From Solibacillus sp. FSL R7-0682 (lineage in GTDB: Bacteria > Bacillota > Bacilli > Bacillales_A > Planococcaceae): DNA of 64,000 bases. Of this stretch, positions 1 through 8,346 are shown in pieces. Every line of letters starts with the position of its first letter. The first letter of the stretch is position 1. The stretch lies in assembly GCF_038005985.1 (NCBI RefSeq), contig NZ_JBBOUI010000001.1:1942001-2006000 (forward strand). Reading direction: 5' to 3'. The notes under the pieces are model-generated. The model was not told the origin of the DNA, made no database searches, and was given only the letters and a program-made list of their open reading frames with translations. A program made the position numbers and the translations under genes.

Positions 1-2
1 CT

Positions 3-968
3 TATTCATTGCAGGTTGGGGAAATGGCCAAATTCCGCTCCGCAACAGACAGCCATTCCAACCGTAGCAAGAATAAATATTATACGGTAGCTGGAACGAA
101 CAAAGGACCTGCTTTCTCTGCTCTAGCGCTCGGTGGTGCTTATTTATCATCGTACGGGGCAAATGACGGTCTTGTTACGATGACCAGCTCAAAGTTACCA
201 TATGGCACACATTTATTTACGGATAGCGCTATTGATCATGATAATATCCGTCAAGGATCCAAAGTCTTTTCTCGGATTGAACCTTATTTACGCAGTGCTG
301 CTGTCAATGAATTTTCAGCTAATACTGAAACATTAAGTCAAACGGACGTTGCCATCCACAGTGAATCTTCTAGCTATATCACAGGAGGAGAGCTATCTGA
401 TAGCCAATTTACGGAAAAAGAAATCTATGTCCCTATGAAAACAAGCGGAACAATTTCCGTATACACAGCCAGCGATGATACAATTGTCGAGTTAATGTCA
501 CCAGAAGGAACAATTATGAAAGCCACAGGTCCAATAAAAGATGATACAATTCTCTCAGGTGCAAGTCTCTATTCATTCCAGCTTGATGAGCTTACAGAAG
601 GTTCTTGGACAGTACAGATGAAGGCAGTGACTGGAAATGATGCCTATCTGTTAGTTTCTTCCTTTAATGAATATGAGAAACTTGAACTCAGCATGGCTGG
701 AAAGGGCAAGGCCGACCAAACATCCTTCACCTTGAAAACACCGAAGCAAGCTGGAACAACTAGCCTTTCATTCAAATTCAAGGATCCGGATGGAAATGAA
801 CTTGAGCAAACAAATATTCCGAAGACAACAAACGGAGCTGAATTCACATCTAAGCTGCCAAAGGTTTCAAAGCCCGGCGTTTACAATATGACGGTTGACA
901 TGACAACGAAGCATCCGAATGGCAAGGAATCCATCAGAACTTTAGTACGATCAGTTTATATAGAATAG
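3..968 (+). CDS. secreted lipase/esterase-like protein, C-terminal part
   Basis: The frame is open to the left edge, so the N-terminus, signal peptide and nucleophile serine lie outside the window. The first visible ~75 residues look like the end of an alpha/beta-hydrolase lipase: a Gly-rich segment, a candidate catalytic Asp in NDGLVTMTSS, and a candidate catalytic His in the DHDNIRQG stretch. The remaining ~240 residues are Ser/Thr-rich and beta-strand-like, resembling one or two pre-peptidase or Ig-like domains common on large exported hydrolases. Export and lipase activity are inferences from this fragment. A strong hairpin follows the stop codon, so this is the last gene of its transcript. 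Confidence 0.65.
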   Translation, partial: YSLQVGEMAKFRSATDSHSNRSKNKYYTVAGTNKGPAFSALALGGAYLSSYGANDGLVTMTSSKLPYGTHLFTDSAIDHDNIRQGSKVFSRIEPYLRSAAVNEFSANTETLSQTDVAIHSESSSYITGGELSDSQFTEKEIYVPMKTSGTISVYTASDDTIVELMSPEGTIMKATGPIKDDTILSGASLYSFQLDELTEGSWTVQMKAVTGNDAYLLVSSFNEYEKLELSMAGKGKADQTSFTLKTPKQAGTTSLSFKFKDPDGNELEQTNIPKTTNGAEFTSKLPKVSKPGVYNMTVDMTTKHPNGKESIRTLVRSVYIE

Positions 969-974
969 GCGATA

Positions 975-1007
975 AGCGCTCACCTGTATCACAGGGGGCG
1001 CTGTTTT
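975..1007 (+). terminator. Rho-independent terminator after the lipase-like gene
   Basis: Stem AGCGC (975-979) pairs with GCGCT (998-1002), and inside it CCTGT (983-987) pairs with ACAGG (991-995) around a 3-nt loop. A short T run follows. It begins seven bases after the stop codon. Confidence 0.75.
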
Positions 1008-1117
1008 GAGCTTACGTTACAAATTTTTAAATACATACTGGGCTTGAGCTCTTGCTAGAACTGCTATAAACTAACGTAGAAACGAAAAAATATCAAATTA
1101 CTTCCAGGAGGGGTTTT

Positions 1118-1516
1118 GTGCAAGCTTTAAGCAGAAAATTTACGATTGCCCTTATTTCTACCTTACTTTTTAGTCTTTTACTTACTATCTTTAGTTATAG
1201 CGCAGCTAGTGAGCAAAGCATAACTTTTGGAACATTGTTAATGACCTTTATTGTACTAAGTGCACCAATGTTTTTAATTATTGGCGTCATTACATCGTTT
1301 GTATTTGAAAAATATGTTCGTTCTACTATTATGAAATTTATTAGTTATGTGATTACAGGTGCAGCGCTTATTATCCCTTATTCCCAGTATTATTTCTACG
1401 GTTCAGATCCACTCCGTTTTTCCATACTTGGAGCAATAGGTGCAGCGCTATTTTATGGTGTACAATGGCTATTTCAAACGTACCTTTACCGAGAGAAAGC
1501 TGAAGTGAAAATGTGA
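1118..1516 (+). CDS. small multi-pass membrane protein, unknown function
   Basis: GTG start with a strong AGGAGGGG ribosome binding site six bases upstream; 132 residues. Four hydrophobic segments are visible, near residues 8-28, 39-63, 73-92 and 101-119, ending in a short basic tail, so this is an inner-membrane protein with probably four helices. No catalytic motif or recognisable family signature is seen. It stands alone, with the lipase terminator upstream and a hairpin downstream. The function is unknown. Confidence 0.7.
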   Translation: MQALSRKFTIALISTLLFSLLLTIFSYSAASEQSITFGTLLMTFIVLSAPMFLIIGVITSFVFEKYVRSTIMKFISYVITGAALIIPYSQYYFYGSDPLRFSILGAIGAALFYGVQWLFQTYLYREKAEVKM

Positions 1517-1552
1517 AGGTCGAAAAGCAGGATTGTTTATAAAAACTAAAAC

Positions 1553-1595
1553 AGCCAGAAAAACACACGGATTATACCAGGTTTTCTGGCTATTT
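1553..1595 (+). terminator. hairpin, probable terminator
   Basis: AGCCAGAAAA (1553-1562) pairs perfectly with TTTTCTGGCT (1582-1591). The following T tract is short, so efficiency as an intrinsic terminator is uncertain. Confidence 0.5.
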
Positions 1596-1794
1596 TGCGT
1601 AATAAAAAAAGCGTTTATAAGAAGATTATTTGAACTTTTAAAAGTGTTATTTTTGTTTGCCTATTTTTGATAATATTATATGTACAATCTGCAATTACGT
1701 TTGCTAAATAAAAAATAGAAAATCCTATAAAACCTAAATACGAACTTCCGATTTCAAAAAAACTTGATCATATAAACAACAAAGGAGGCTGTTA

Positions 1795-2373
1795 ATGGAA
1801 TTAAAACAAGATTCAAATCAATGCGTCATTTTACTTCATGAAATATACGGAATTAATGAGCATATATTACACTATGCAAATGTAATGTATCAAAAAGGAT
1901 TTGATGTCTATGTTCCTGATTTATTAAATAGAAGTACGCCATTTCCATATGAAGCGGAAGAAAGGGCATACGAAAATTTCATAACAAATATAGGTTTTAT
2001 AAGCGCCCAAAAACATGTGATTCGCTTAATTAATCGTTTATCTAAGATGTATGTACATATACGTATCATTGGATTTAGTATTGGTGCAACGGTTGGCTGG
2101 ATCTGTAGTCGGCATCCATCCGTACATAAAATAATTGGCTTTTATGGTTCAAGAATTCGACAATATGCACAAGTAGTGCCAAAAGCAGAAATAACTTTAT
2201 TTTATGGGGAACAAGAAAGATCATTTTGCCCAACAAAATTAAAAGTCGATCTTTCAATATATCCTAATGTCTTTGTGAAAATTGTAGAAGGCGAGCATGG
2301 TTTTGCGGATCCATATTCAACAAAGTACAATGAAGGCATTACGAATAGTTTGTTAACCTACTTAGTAGATTAA
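1795..2373 (+). CDS. dienelactone hydrolase-family alpha/beta hydrolase
   Basis: 192 residues, ATG preceded by AAAGGAGG. The order of elements fits a short alpha/beta hydrolase of the dienelactone hydrolase type: an N-terminal strand and oxyanion region with LLHEIYGIN near residue 14, the nucleophile elbow GFSIGA near residue 94, and a C-terminal GEHGFADP carrying the candidate catalytic His near residue 163. Classical dienelactone hydrolases use Cys in the elbow, whereas this protein has Ser, so ester or lactone hydrolysis is likely but the substrate is unknown. It is a cytoplasmic single-gene unit with no signal peptide. Confidence 0.75.
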   Translation: MELKQDSNQCVILLHEIYGINEHILHYANVMYQKGFDVYVPDLLNRSTPFPYEAEERAYENFITNIGFISAQKHVIRLINRLSKMYVHIRIIGFSIGATVGWICSRHPSVHKIIGFYGSRIRQYAQVVPKAEITLFYGEQERSFCPTKLKVDLSIYPNVFVKIVEGEHGFADPYSTKYNEGITNSLLTYLVD

Positions 2374-2531
2374 ATAGTATTAACGTTCTACAAAAGGTCC
2401 ACTGTCCAGAAAAAAGCATACTTACTCCACCTATATTACTCTCGTATAGTATTTAAGCGAACTTAATGAATAACAAGGAAATTATGTGAAAATGTAAATA
2501 ACGTGTTGGAATCATTTCTTAAACGAACGAA

Positions 2532-2571
2532 GGAAGTGTGGTGCAAGGTAATCCTGCAACTTCCATTTTTT
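2532..2571 (+). terminator. probable terminator in the 2374-2705 intergenic region
   Basis: GGAAGT (2532-2537) pairs with ACTTCC (2559-2564), with an inner GCA/TGC pairing, followed by six T. It lies ~160 bases after the hydrolase gene. I see no other gene or element between 2374 and 2690. Confidence 0.5.
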
Positions 2572-2705
2572 GAAATCCACAATGGTCGTTTCGTCATGTT
2601 GTTTTAAAGTAGTAAAAATTATTTTGTCATTTATCGTAAGTATAGTCACGTATTTACTAAGAAGTAGTTAAATTATTATAGTATAAATATACGAGGAGGG
2701 AATTT

Positions 2706-3059
2706 ATGAAAATTAATATTACGGCTATTTCCGTTATGGTTTTAGCAATATCAGTATTTGTAAGTGCTTTAATTATTTCTGATTCATTAAAAACAAATGA
2801 TAATTCACTACCTAACTCAGTTATACATGAAGAAAAATTCATTAATAAAATGCAATTGCTTACGAAGGACGAAATTTCGGCATATTTAGGTATTACTACT
2901 CAACAATTTGATAAATTGGATAAAACACAAATAGCCGTCGTTGGTAAGGGGATACCATTCCTCGTTTCGGAAAATACAGAGTATTATACAATACAAGGTA
3001 TTGAACAATGGTTATCAGATATAAACTACTATCAATCAAATGACGTATTGGATAATTAG
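2706..3059 (+). CDS. membrane-anchored protein with a small helix-turn-helix-like domain
   Basis: 117 residues with a strong GGAGGGA site before the ATG. One N-terminal hydrophobic helix (about residues 5-25) is followed by a ~25-residue linker and then a ~60-residue C-terminal domain. That domain begins with LLTKDEISAYLGITTQQFDK and ends with a segment containing IQGIEQWLSD. This layout is like the excisionase/MerR-type winged helix used by small DNA-binding proteins, but here it is tethered to the membrane. The orientation cannot be decided: with few charges before the helix, the HTH could lie outside, in which case it would not bind DNA. No specific family is recognised. Confidence 0.65.
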   Translation: MKINITAISVMVLAISVFVSALIISDSLKTNDNSLPNSVIHEEKFINKMQLLTKDEISAYLGITTQQFDKLDKTQIAVVGKGIPFLVSENTEYYTIQGIEQWLSDINYYQSNDVLDN

Positions 3060-3085
3060 ATATTGCAATGAGGGGGCAAAACCAA

Positions 3086-3126
3086 AACATCATTTTTTTT
3101 TGAGTGAGAAAAATGATGTTTTTTTG
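3086..3126 (+). terminator. Rho-independent terminator
   Basis: AACATCAT (3086-3093) with flanking T/A pairing opposes ATGATGTT (3113-3120), followed by a T run. It ends the transcript of the membrane-anchored HTH-like protein. Confidence 0.75.
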
Positions 3127-3128
3127 TA

Positions 3129-3187
3129 ATTGGTTTCCGTTGCGAGGACGCTTTCCGGGGGAGTCGCCCCTCCACTACAACCAGTTT
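3129..3187. repeat. probable shortened copy of a GC-rich Bacillales intergenic repeat
   Basis: This segment is far more GC-rich than its surroundings and carries GACGCTTTCCG followed by GGGGAGTCGCCCCTCCACT. Similar strings occur in a dispersed intergenic repeat of Lysinibacillus/Bacillus-type genomes; that is from memory. The usual middle part seems absent, as if this is an internal-deletion copy. There is no coding frame. A genome-wide search would decide. Confidence 0.45.
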
Positions 3188-3308
3188 ATTAGTATCCAAT
3201 TTTTAATACTTTATTTTACCGTAAATAGAGAAATTTTTACTTCTGTCCCAACCTCAATCATCTAAACAAAAAAGGAGTTTAGTTGAATAAGTGTAGCAAA
3301 TAATGCCG

Positions 3309-3338
3309 AAAAACGCTCGGGTGAAACTGAGCGTTTTT
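3309..3338 (-). terminator. terminator, usable in both directions
   Basis: AAAAACGCTC (3309-3318) pairs perfectly with GAGCGTTTTT (3329-3338) around a 10-nt loop. On the minus strand it ends in five T, just after the stop of the gene at 3353-3793. Confidence 0.75.
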
Positions 3339-3352
3339 ACTTGCTATTTTGC

Positions 3353-3793
3353 TCACGCTTTACAAAAATATGGACCGTAATCTCTTTCATGTGTCACAAC
3401 GAATGTCCATGTAAATGCTTCATCTACAATATAAACATCGTCTTCCTCAGTAAAATTTGCTGCTTCTAATACATCTGCTTGTTCTACCAAAATTACATCT
3501 GCTGAATGTTGATAAAAGATATAACACTTCGCTTTCTTCACTTCATTAAAGGCTTGAATCGCTTCATGAGCATATAGGTGTGGTCTCCTATCATAGCTAA
3601 ATACATGCCATAGATAGCCACAGAAATACCTATTGCCATAAAGATGAATTTCCTCTTTTTGTAATTGGCTTAAATGAAAGACAAAACGTTCTTCCCAGCG
3701 ATTACGAAAATAAATACCCCAGTATGGAATTTCCGTTACTTTTATGTTTTTGCTTTTAAGTAAATCAAATAAATGAATCATTCCTTGCTCCAT
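3353..3793 (-). CDS. DUF4275-like protein
   Basis: 146 residues. The central WEERFVFHLS followed by a GYLWHVFSYDRRP segment resembles the DUF4275 family of uncharacterised Bacillaceae proteins, matched from memory. It is rich in aromatic and acidic residues, with no signal peptide or membrane segment, so probably cytoplasmic. The ATG at 3793 is used here. Met-5 (3781) is an alternative start, and neither has a strong ribosome binding site. It is monocistronic with its own terminator. The function is unknown. Confidence 0.6.
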   Translation of the reverse strand: MEQGMIHLFDLLKSKNIKVTEIPYWGIYFRNRWEERFVFHLSQLQKEEIHLYGNRYFCGYLWHVFSYDRRPHLYAHEAIQAFNEVKKAKCYIFYQHSADVILVEQADVLEAANFTEEDDVYIVDEAFTWTFVVTHERDYGPYFCKA

Positions 3794-4107
3794 TTCGTTG
3801 TATTATCTGAATAAATTAATAGATGTATGATGTAATAATAGTTTACTACAATCCAAAAAAACAACCGTGCTAAATAAGTTTTATAATTTTTAGCTAATAG
3901 ATTAATAACCATTTAGGGCTATAAGAATTAAGTATCCATTGTGGTCTGAAATTCGACTTTGGGGATTAAACTGATTTTATTGTATAAAATTATTTTTTCT
4001 AATCCGCCATTCCACAGGGTTAATTTGATGGAAATGGGTAAATACATAAATATGTGAAGGTAATTACAAGGAAATCAATGGATTATGATAAAGGAGAGAG
4101 ACACCGG
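3794..4107. other. AT-rich intergenic region, nothing recognised
   Basis: Between the divergent genes at 3793 and 4108 I see only AT-rich sequence with scattered A/T runs. The first 54 bases of the longest open frame (from GTG at 4054) have no ribosome binding site and are treated as upstream sequence. Confidence 0.5.
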
Positions 4108-4404
4108 ATGGAATTGAACTTACTGCAAATCGATGAATTACTCAATATTCCTAAAAATATAATACGCAGAGCAAATGAAAAGGATATTTTAATGATAAAA
4201 AACGAATTATTAATGGCTTTAAATGCAAAAAATGAAGCTTTTAAACGAGACCATGTTCGGTCATTAATTAACGATCTTCAATTATTAAATGTGTATGTCA
4301 TTAAGGAGGAACATAATAAAACTGTTTTTTCATATGAACCGCCAAAATTCGAAGCCCAGCGTGTCACAATCAAAGAAAGTGGCTGGATCGAAGTAAATAA
4401 ATAA
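4108..4404 (+). CDS. hypothetical cytoplasmic protein, 98 aa
   Basis: The ATG at 4108 is preferred because AAGGAGAG lies seven bases upstream. The longer frame from GTG 4054 has no ribosome binding site. The protein has a helical, Lys/Asn-rich body with a conserved-looking KNELLMALNAKNEAFKRDHV segment near residues 31-50 and a C-terminal beta-like part with FSYEPPKF. There is no membrane segment, signal peptide or catalytic motif. It precedes the EamA transporter gene by about 85 bases. The function is unknown. Confidence 0.55.
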   Translation: MELNLLQIDELLNIPKNIIRRANEKDILMIKNELLMALNAKNEAFKRDHVRSLINDLQLLNVYVIKEEHNKTVFSYEPPKFEAQRVTIKESGWIEVNK

Positions 4405-4489
4405 TGTGTAGTAGAAAGCAACTATATCCTTTGTTCACCCAAACATGTTAGAATCGTACTAATGTTAATTGTGGAAGAAGGATGTTGTT

Positions 4490-5401
4490 TTGGAACGTTT
4501 GAAGGGAATTGCAATGATTATAACTGGTTCCGTTCTTTGGGGAGCAACAGGACCCATGATGGAATGGTTACTGGAATACACGACGATGACTGCGGAGTTT
4601 ATGTTAGCAGTAAGGTTAATTATTGCAGGTATATTTATTTTATCGATATTAATGATACAAAAATCAAAAGTGATGATCATTTGGAAAAATCGCTATTGGG
4701 CTACTCAGCTAATCATATTTAGTATGATTGGAATGGTTGGATTACAATACACTTTTGTGAAAACAATTGAGGTAAGTGATGCAATAGTAGCCACATTGCT
4801 ACAATTTTTAGCGCCAATCTTTATCATTTTATATATGGCAATGTTTTATAAAACATTGCCACCAAAATCCCAATTTATCGGAATAATTGGTACACTGCTA
4901 GGTCTTTATCTCTTATTAACGAATGGCTCAATGTCTACACTTTTAGTTAGTACGGATGCCCTTGTTTGGGGTGTATTTTTAGGATTAACCTATGCCTTTT
5001 ACACATTATATCCTGCCCGCTTAATGGCAGAGGTAGGTGTTATAATAATTATTGGTTGGGGAATGATCATTAGTGGGATCGTGTTTGCTTTTATGGGCAA
5101 AGTGTGGCAGCTAAGACAGTGGTCACCACTAGCTGATTCCTTTAACTTTTCACTTATTTTTGGAATTAGTATATTTGGAGCAATTGCGTATATTTTATTT
5201 TTAACAAGTTTAAAATACATATCTCCTGTAGAAACAAGTATTTTATCGAGTTTTGAACCGCTGACAGCCATGCTTATTTCAGTAATTTGGCTAGGCTCAG
5301 TCCTTTATGAGTGGCAGTTATTGGGTATTTTACTGATGCTTATATTTGTTGCCTATTTATCAATAAGCGGCGGCAAAAAATCAAAAAATTCAACTGCCTA
5401 A
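4490..5401 (+). CDS. EamA/DMT-family transporter
   Basis: Drug/metabolite-transporter superfamily permease with ten hydrophobic helices arranged as two EamA repeats of about 140 residues each. The first repeat starts with MIITGSVLWGATGPMMEWLL and the second ends with a hydrophobic run and the basic tail SGGKKSKNSTA. The TTG at 4490 is chosen because GAAGAAGGA lies eight bases upstream and the family usually starts only a few residues before this helix. The family exports amino acids, purines or toxic metabolites. The substrate here cannot be told. The stop codon lies inside the terminator stem. Confidence 0.85.
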   Translation: MERLKGIAMIITGSVLWGATGPMMEWLLEYTTMTAEFMLAVRLIIAGIFILSILMIQKSKVMIIWKNRYWATQLIIFSMIGMVGLQYTFVKTIEVSDAIVATLLQFLAPIFIILYMAMFYKTLPPKSQFIGIIGTLLGLYLLLTNGSMSTLLVSTDALVWGVFLGLTYAFYTLYPARLMAEVGVIIIIGWGMIISGIVFAFMGKVWQLRQWSPLADSFNFSLIFGISIFGAIAYILFLTSLKYISPVETSILSSFEPLTAMLISVIWLGSVLYEWQLLGILLMLIFVAYLSISGGKKSKNSTA

Positions 5402-5426
5402 GTAGCGTACTTAGGCAGTTTTTTTA
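5392..5426 (+). terminator. Rho-independent terminator overlapping the stop codon
   Basis: A 13-bp perfect stem (5392-5404 with 5408-5420), a GCG loop and a seven-base T run. The left arm includes the TAA stop of the transporter gene. Confidence 0.9.
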
Positions 5427-5499
5427 CAACACGTGTTATTGAAGGGATTAGTTATATGTACAAGTTTATATATAATAGTTAAATTTCGGAGGGAAGAGA

Positions 5500-6216
5500 A
5501 TGGCAATTGAAACACTCGTAGAATGGATGAAAAATTCAAATTCAACGGTTGTCTTAACAGGTGCCGGAATGTCGACGGAATCTGGAATTCCTGATTTTCG
5601 ATCTCAATCAGGTTGGTGGCAAAATATAGATCCACGTTCGGTTGCTTCAGTAGAAAGCTTGCAACATCATTATGAGCTTTTCCGTGAATTTTATCAAATG
5701 CGTATCGAGGCGCTGACAAATATTGAGCCACATATCGGGCATCAAATACTTGCGGATTGGGAGAAGAGAGGTTTAGTAGCACTTATTGCGACGCAAAATG
5801 TAGACCAGTTACATCATAAGGCAGGAAGTGAGGAGGTAGCCGAGCTACACGGAAATATTGTCACAATTCGATGCACTAGCTGTGTTAAGCCTCATACAAT
5901 CGAGCATTTCTTGAATAATTCCGTTTGCACGTATTGTACGGGTAAGCTTCGTCCGAATGTAGTTTTGTTTGGGGAGAGCTTGCCACAGGAAGCTTGGAAT
6001 CGTTCCTTCAATGAAATTCAAAATGCTGATTTAGTCATTGTGATAGGAACAAGCTTAGAAGTGTATCCCGTAAATCAATTGCCGAGAATGGCGCGCGGTA
6101 AGCTTGTTTATATTAATTTGGACGTAAGTGGTAGTACAAGACAATTTGATTTAGTGTTAGAAGGATCAGCGGGAGAGGTGCTAACTAAAATTGATCAGAA
6201 ATTAGCACTTTTTTAA
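5500..6216 (+). CDS. srtN: NAD-dependent protein deacylase, Sir2 family
   Basis: 238 residues, a typical length for a bacterial sirtuin. It removes acetyl or longer acyl groups from lysines using NAD+ in the cytoplasm. All landmark motifs are present: the NAD-binding GAGMSTESGIPDFRS (from residue 21), TQNVDQLH, the catalytic His in AELHGN, a four-Cys zinc site (CTSC and CTYC), RPNVVLFGE, and GTSLEVYP near the C-terminus. The ATG has a GGAGGGA site. It is most like the single sirtuin of Bacillus (SrtN/CobB class III). It is transcribed alone, with no acetyl-CoA synthetase gene nearby. Confidence 0.93.
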   Translation: MAIETLVEWMKNSNSTVVLTGAGMSTESGIPDFRSQSGWWQNIDPRSVASVESLQHHYELFREFYQMRIEALTNIEPHIGHQILADWEKRGLVALIATQNVDQLHHKAGSEEVAELHGNIVTIRCTSCVKPHTIEHFLNNSVCTYCTGKLRPNVVLFGESLPQEAWNRSFNEIQNADLVIVIGTSLEVYPVNQLPRMARGKLVYINLDVSGSTRQFDLVLEGSAGEVLTKIDQKLALF

Positions 6217-6230
6217 AAGACTAATTTGAA

Positions 6231-6267
6231 AAGCCCGGGATGCATTTGTTTACTGCAACCCGGGCTT
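6231..6267. terminator. terminator between convergent genes
   Basis: AAGCCCGGG (6231-6239) pairs perfectly with CCCGGGCTT (6259-6267). On the minus strand it is followed by TTTT, so it mainly serves the methyltransferase gene. On the plus strand the T tract is broken. Confidence 0.7.
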
Positions 6268-6277
6268 ACTTTATCTC

Positions 6278-7078
6278 TTATGCTCTTGCGCAAAGGACAA
6301 AACTATTAAGTGACAAAATTTCCTTTGCTTCATCATTCATTAAATGCACATAGCTATTTACCAATGTTTGAATTTTCAAAGGTGCATGCTGGAACTCTGC
6401 AAGTAATTCTCTACTATAATCAATCTCCCACACACCGTCCTGTAAATACGTGGCATCGACAATTTGCTCCTGTTCGATAATAAACCCTGTTTCGATAAGT
6501 AATTGCTTAATGTAGGTTTTATGGAATACATTTTGAATATTGCCATCACCTTCAAAAAACGCAGAATAAAGGGCTAAAATATTGACCGCACAAAAGTGGG
6601 CACGTTGAGGAATAAGTTCATAATCAAGATCCCATTCCGCAAAGCAAACACGTTTTGCCATTGTTTTTAACTTTTTAAAATACGAAACGAGTAGCTCCGG
6701 GTTTTTAAAGTACCATGAGCAATGGGATAAAATGGCCACATCGAATTTTTGATCTGTTTCAAAGTGTAAAAAATCCGTTTCAAATTGGAAAGTGATGCGG
6801 CTACCAATAGGGGACTGCTGTATCGCTTTTGCAGCCTCACCAAGAGTAATTGGTGCGCCATATTCAGGTGACGCAATATCGATTGCAACAATTTGTCCAT
6901 TTTCTCCTACTGCATCAGCTAAAGCAACCGTAGTATCTCCTTGGCCACAACCAATTTCTAATACTTTCATCCCTTTTGTTATTTGAAAGGCTTTAACAAG
7001 CTGAATACGATGTGTCAGCTGTGTTCGTTGAATCGTATCATCCCCAAGTATTTTCATGCATGCTAATAAATGCTCCAT
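6278..7078 (-). CDS. class I SAM-dependent methyltransferase
   Basis: 266 residues. The Rossmann-fold motif I LEIGCGQGDTT (residues 40-50) is followed by an acidic strand end (VAIDIASPEYG), motif II-like FDVAILSHCSWYF, and a C-terminal cap. The N-terminal helix LTHRIQLVKAF resembles UbiE/MerR-associated small-molecule methyltransferases. It is cytoplasmic and the acceptor substrate is unknown. It is convergent with the sirtuin gene and shares the terminator between them. No partner gene indicates a pathway. Confidence 0.85.
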   Translation of the reverse strand: MEHLLACMKILGDDTIQRTQLTHRIQLVKAFQITKGMKVLEIGCGQGDTTVALADAVGENGQIVAIDIASPEYGAPITLGEAAKAIQQSPIGSRITFQFETDFLHFETDQKFDVAILSHCSWYFKNPELLVSYFKKLKTMAKRVCFAEWDLDYELIPQRAHFCAVNILALYSAFFEGDGNIQNVFHKTYIKQLLIETGFIIEQEQIVDATYLQDGVWEIDYSRELLAEFQHAPLKIQTLVNSYVHLMNDEAKEILSLNSFVLCARA

Positions 7079-7335
7079 TTTTTCAGCTCCAATTTATGTT
7101 TTTTTAACGTTCCGGAGCTACAAGAAAATCGCTAGTTAACTCCGTAACCACTCTTTATTTTTCACTAAAAAAACTACCATCAATTCATCGACTCCTTAAA
7201 AATAATACTATTATTATTACACTTTTCGGAATTATAAGCTAATTATTTTTAAAGTTGTTTTGGTATAATAAGTAAAAGGTTTTACAAGAGCCAATAAAGC
7301 TTGTTATTTTAGATGAATTCGAAAGGAGCTCGGTA

Positions 7336-8115
7336 ATGGACGATAAAAATGAATTACTCGCACTTTTTCACAAAGAACTTCGCTATGAAGCCCAACCACA
7401 AGGCTACATAAGAGAGGAAACAACACATGTTGTGCGACACATTTCTAATTTTGATGAAAACGGGTTTATAATCTCTTCGAATGTAAACGAAGACAATGCA
7501 AGAGAAATAATTAACAAAGAGTTAAGCTATTTTAGTAACCGTAAGCAGAATTTTGAATGGAAGGTGTATAGCTACGATCAACCTACTAATTTGAAAGATA
7601 TTCTTGAAAAAGAAGGATTTGAAATTGGTAATCCCGAAGCTCTGATGGTCATGAAATTGGCGGATCAACACCCTTTGCTTAAGAATAGTGAAGTCCATAG
7701 TGTAAAGGAAATAACAGATGAACAAGGCATTCAAGACATTGTTGTTCTTGAAGATACCATCTGGAACGAATCTCATGCGGAGCTTGGGGAAAGGCTTTGG
7801 AGAGACAAACAGCATAATCCTGAATCCCTATACATTTATGGGATATATGAAGGCCGTCAGCTTGTAAGTGCAGCTTGGATGTACATAGAGGCAAATTCAT
7901 CTTTTGCGAGTCTTTGGGGAGGATCAACACTGCCATTGTTTCGAGGGAAAGGTTATTACACAAAATTACTGGCTGTTCGTGCACAAAAGGCATATGAAAA
8001 GGGATATCCTAATCTTACTGTTGACGCCAGTCCAATGAGCAGACCAATCCTAGAAAAGTGTGGTTTTTCTTGTCTTGCATACTCATATGGATGCCAGTCA
8101 CCTACGATTAAATAG
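7336..8115 (+). CDS. GNAT-family N-acetyltransferase, 259 aa
   Basis: The C-terminal ~130 residues carry a GNAT fold: the VSAAWMYIE strand, then SLWGGSTLPLFRGKGYYTKLL, which matches motif A (the acetyl-CoA pyrophosphate loop, R-G-K-G), and the ending RPILEKCGF. The N-terminal half is a divergent second GNAT-like domain without a clear loop. The ATG follows GAAAGGAGC. The substrate is unknown. It has its own terminator and is therefore monocistronic. Confidence 0.85.
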   Translation: MDDKNELLALFHKELRYEAQPQGYIREETTHVVRHISNFDENGFIISSNVNEDNAREIINKELSYFSNRKQNFEWKVYSYDQPTNLKDILEKEGFEIGNPEALMVMKLADQHPLLKNSEVHSVKEITDEQGIQDIVVLEDTIWNESHAELGERLWRDKQHNPESLYIYGIYEGRQLVSAAWMYIEANSSFASLWGGSTLPLFRGKGYYTKLLAVRAQKAYEKGYPNLTVDASPMSRPILEKCGFSCLAYSYGCQSPTIK

Positions 8116-8123
8116 CAAAGTTT

Positions 8124-8170
8124 ATCCTTAGAATAGGGGCATTATAGCTGCAATTCTAAGGATTTTTTTT
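8124..8170 (+). terminator. Rho-independent terminator
   Basis: ATCCTTAGAAT (8124-8134) pairs perfectly with ATTCTAAGGAT (8153-8163), followed by a T run. Confidence 0.88.
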
Positions 8171-8346
8171 GATTTTCATAGCATTTAATTTTTCACCTAC
8201 TAGCAATTATTCAAATCCTACAATTATTGGCTATAACAGGTTGAAAATAGTCTGACTCTCTAATAAATTTGAAAGCTGTATAATTCAATTCATTTTTTTG
8301 GTATAGTAAAAATATTTCCATAATTAAGAAAAATAGGGGTGCACAC

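Noticed and set aside
4462-4722. 86-codon frame overlapping the EamA gene
   Set aside because: It is a shifted frame within the N-terminal part of the transporter, without a ribosome binding site.
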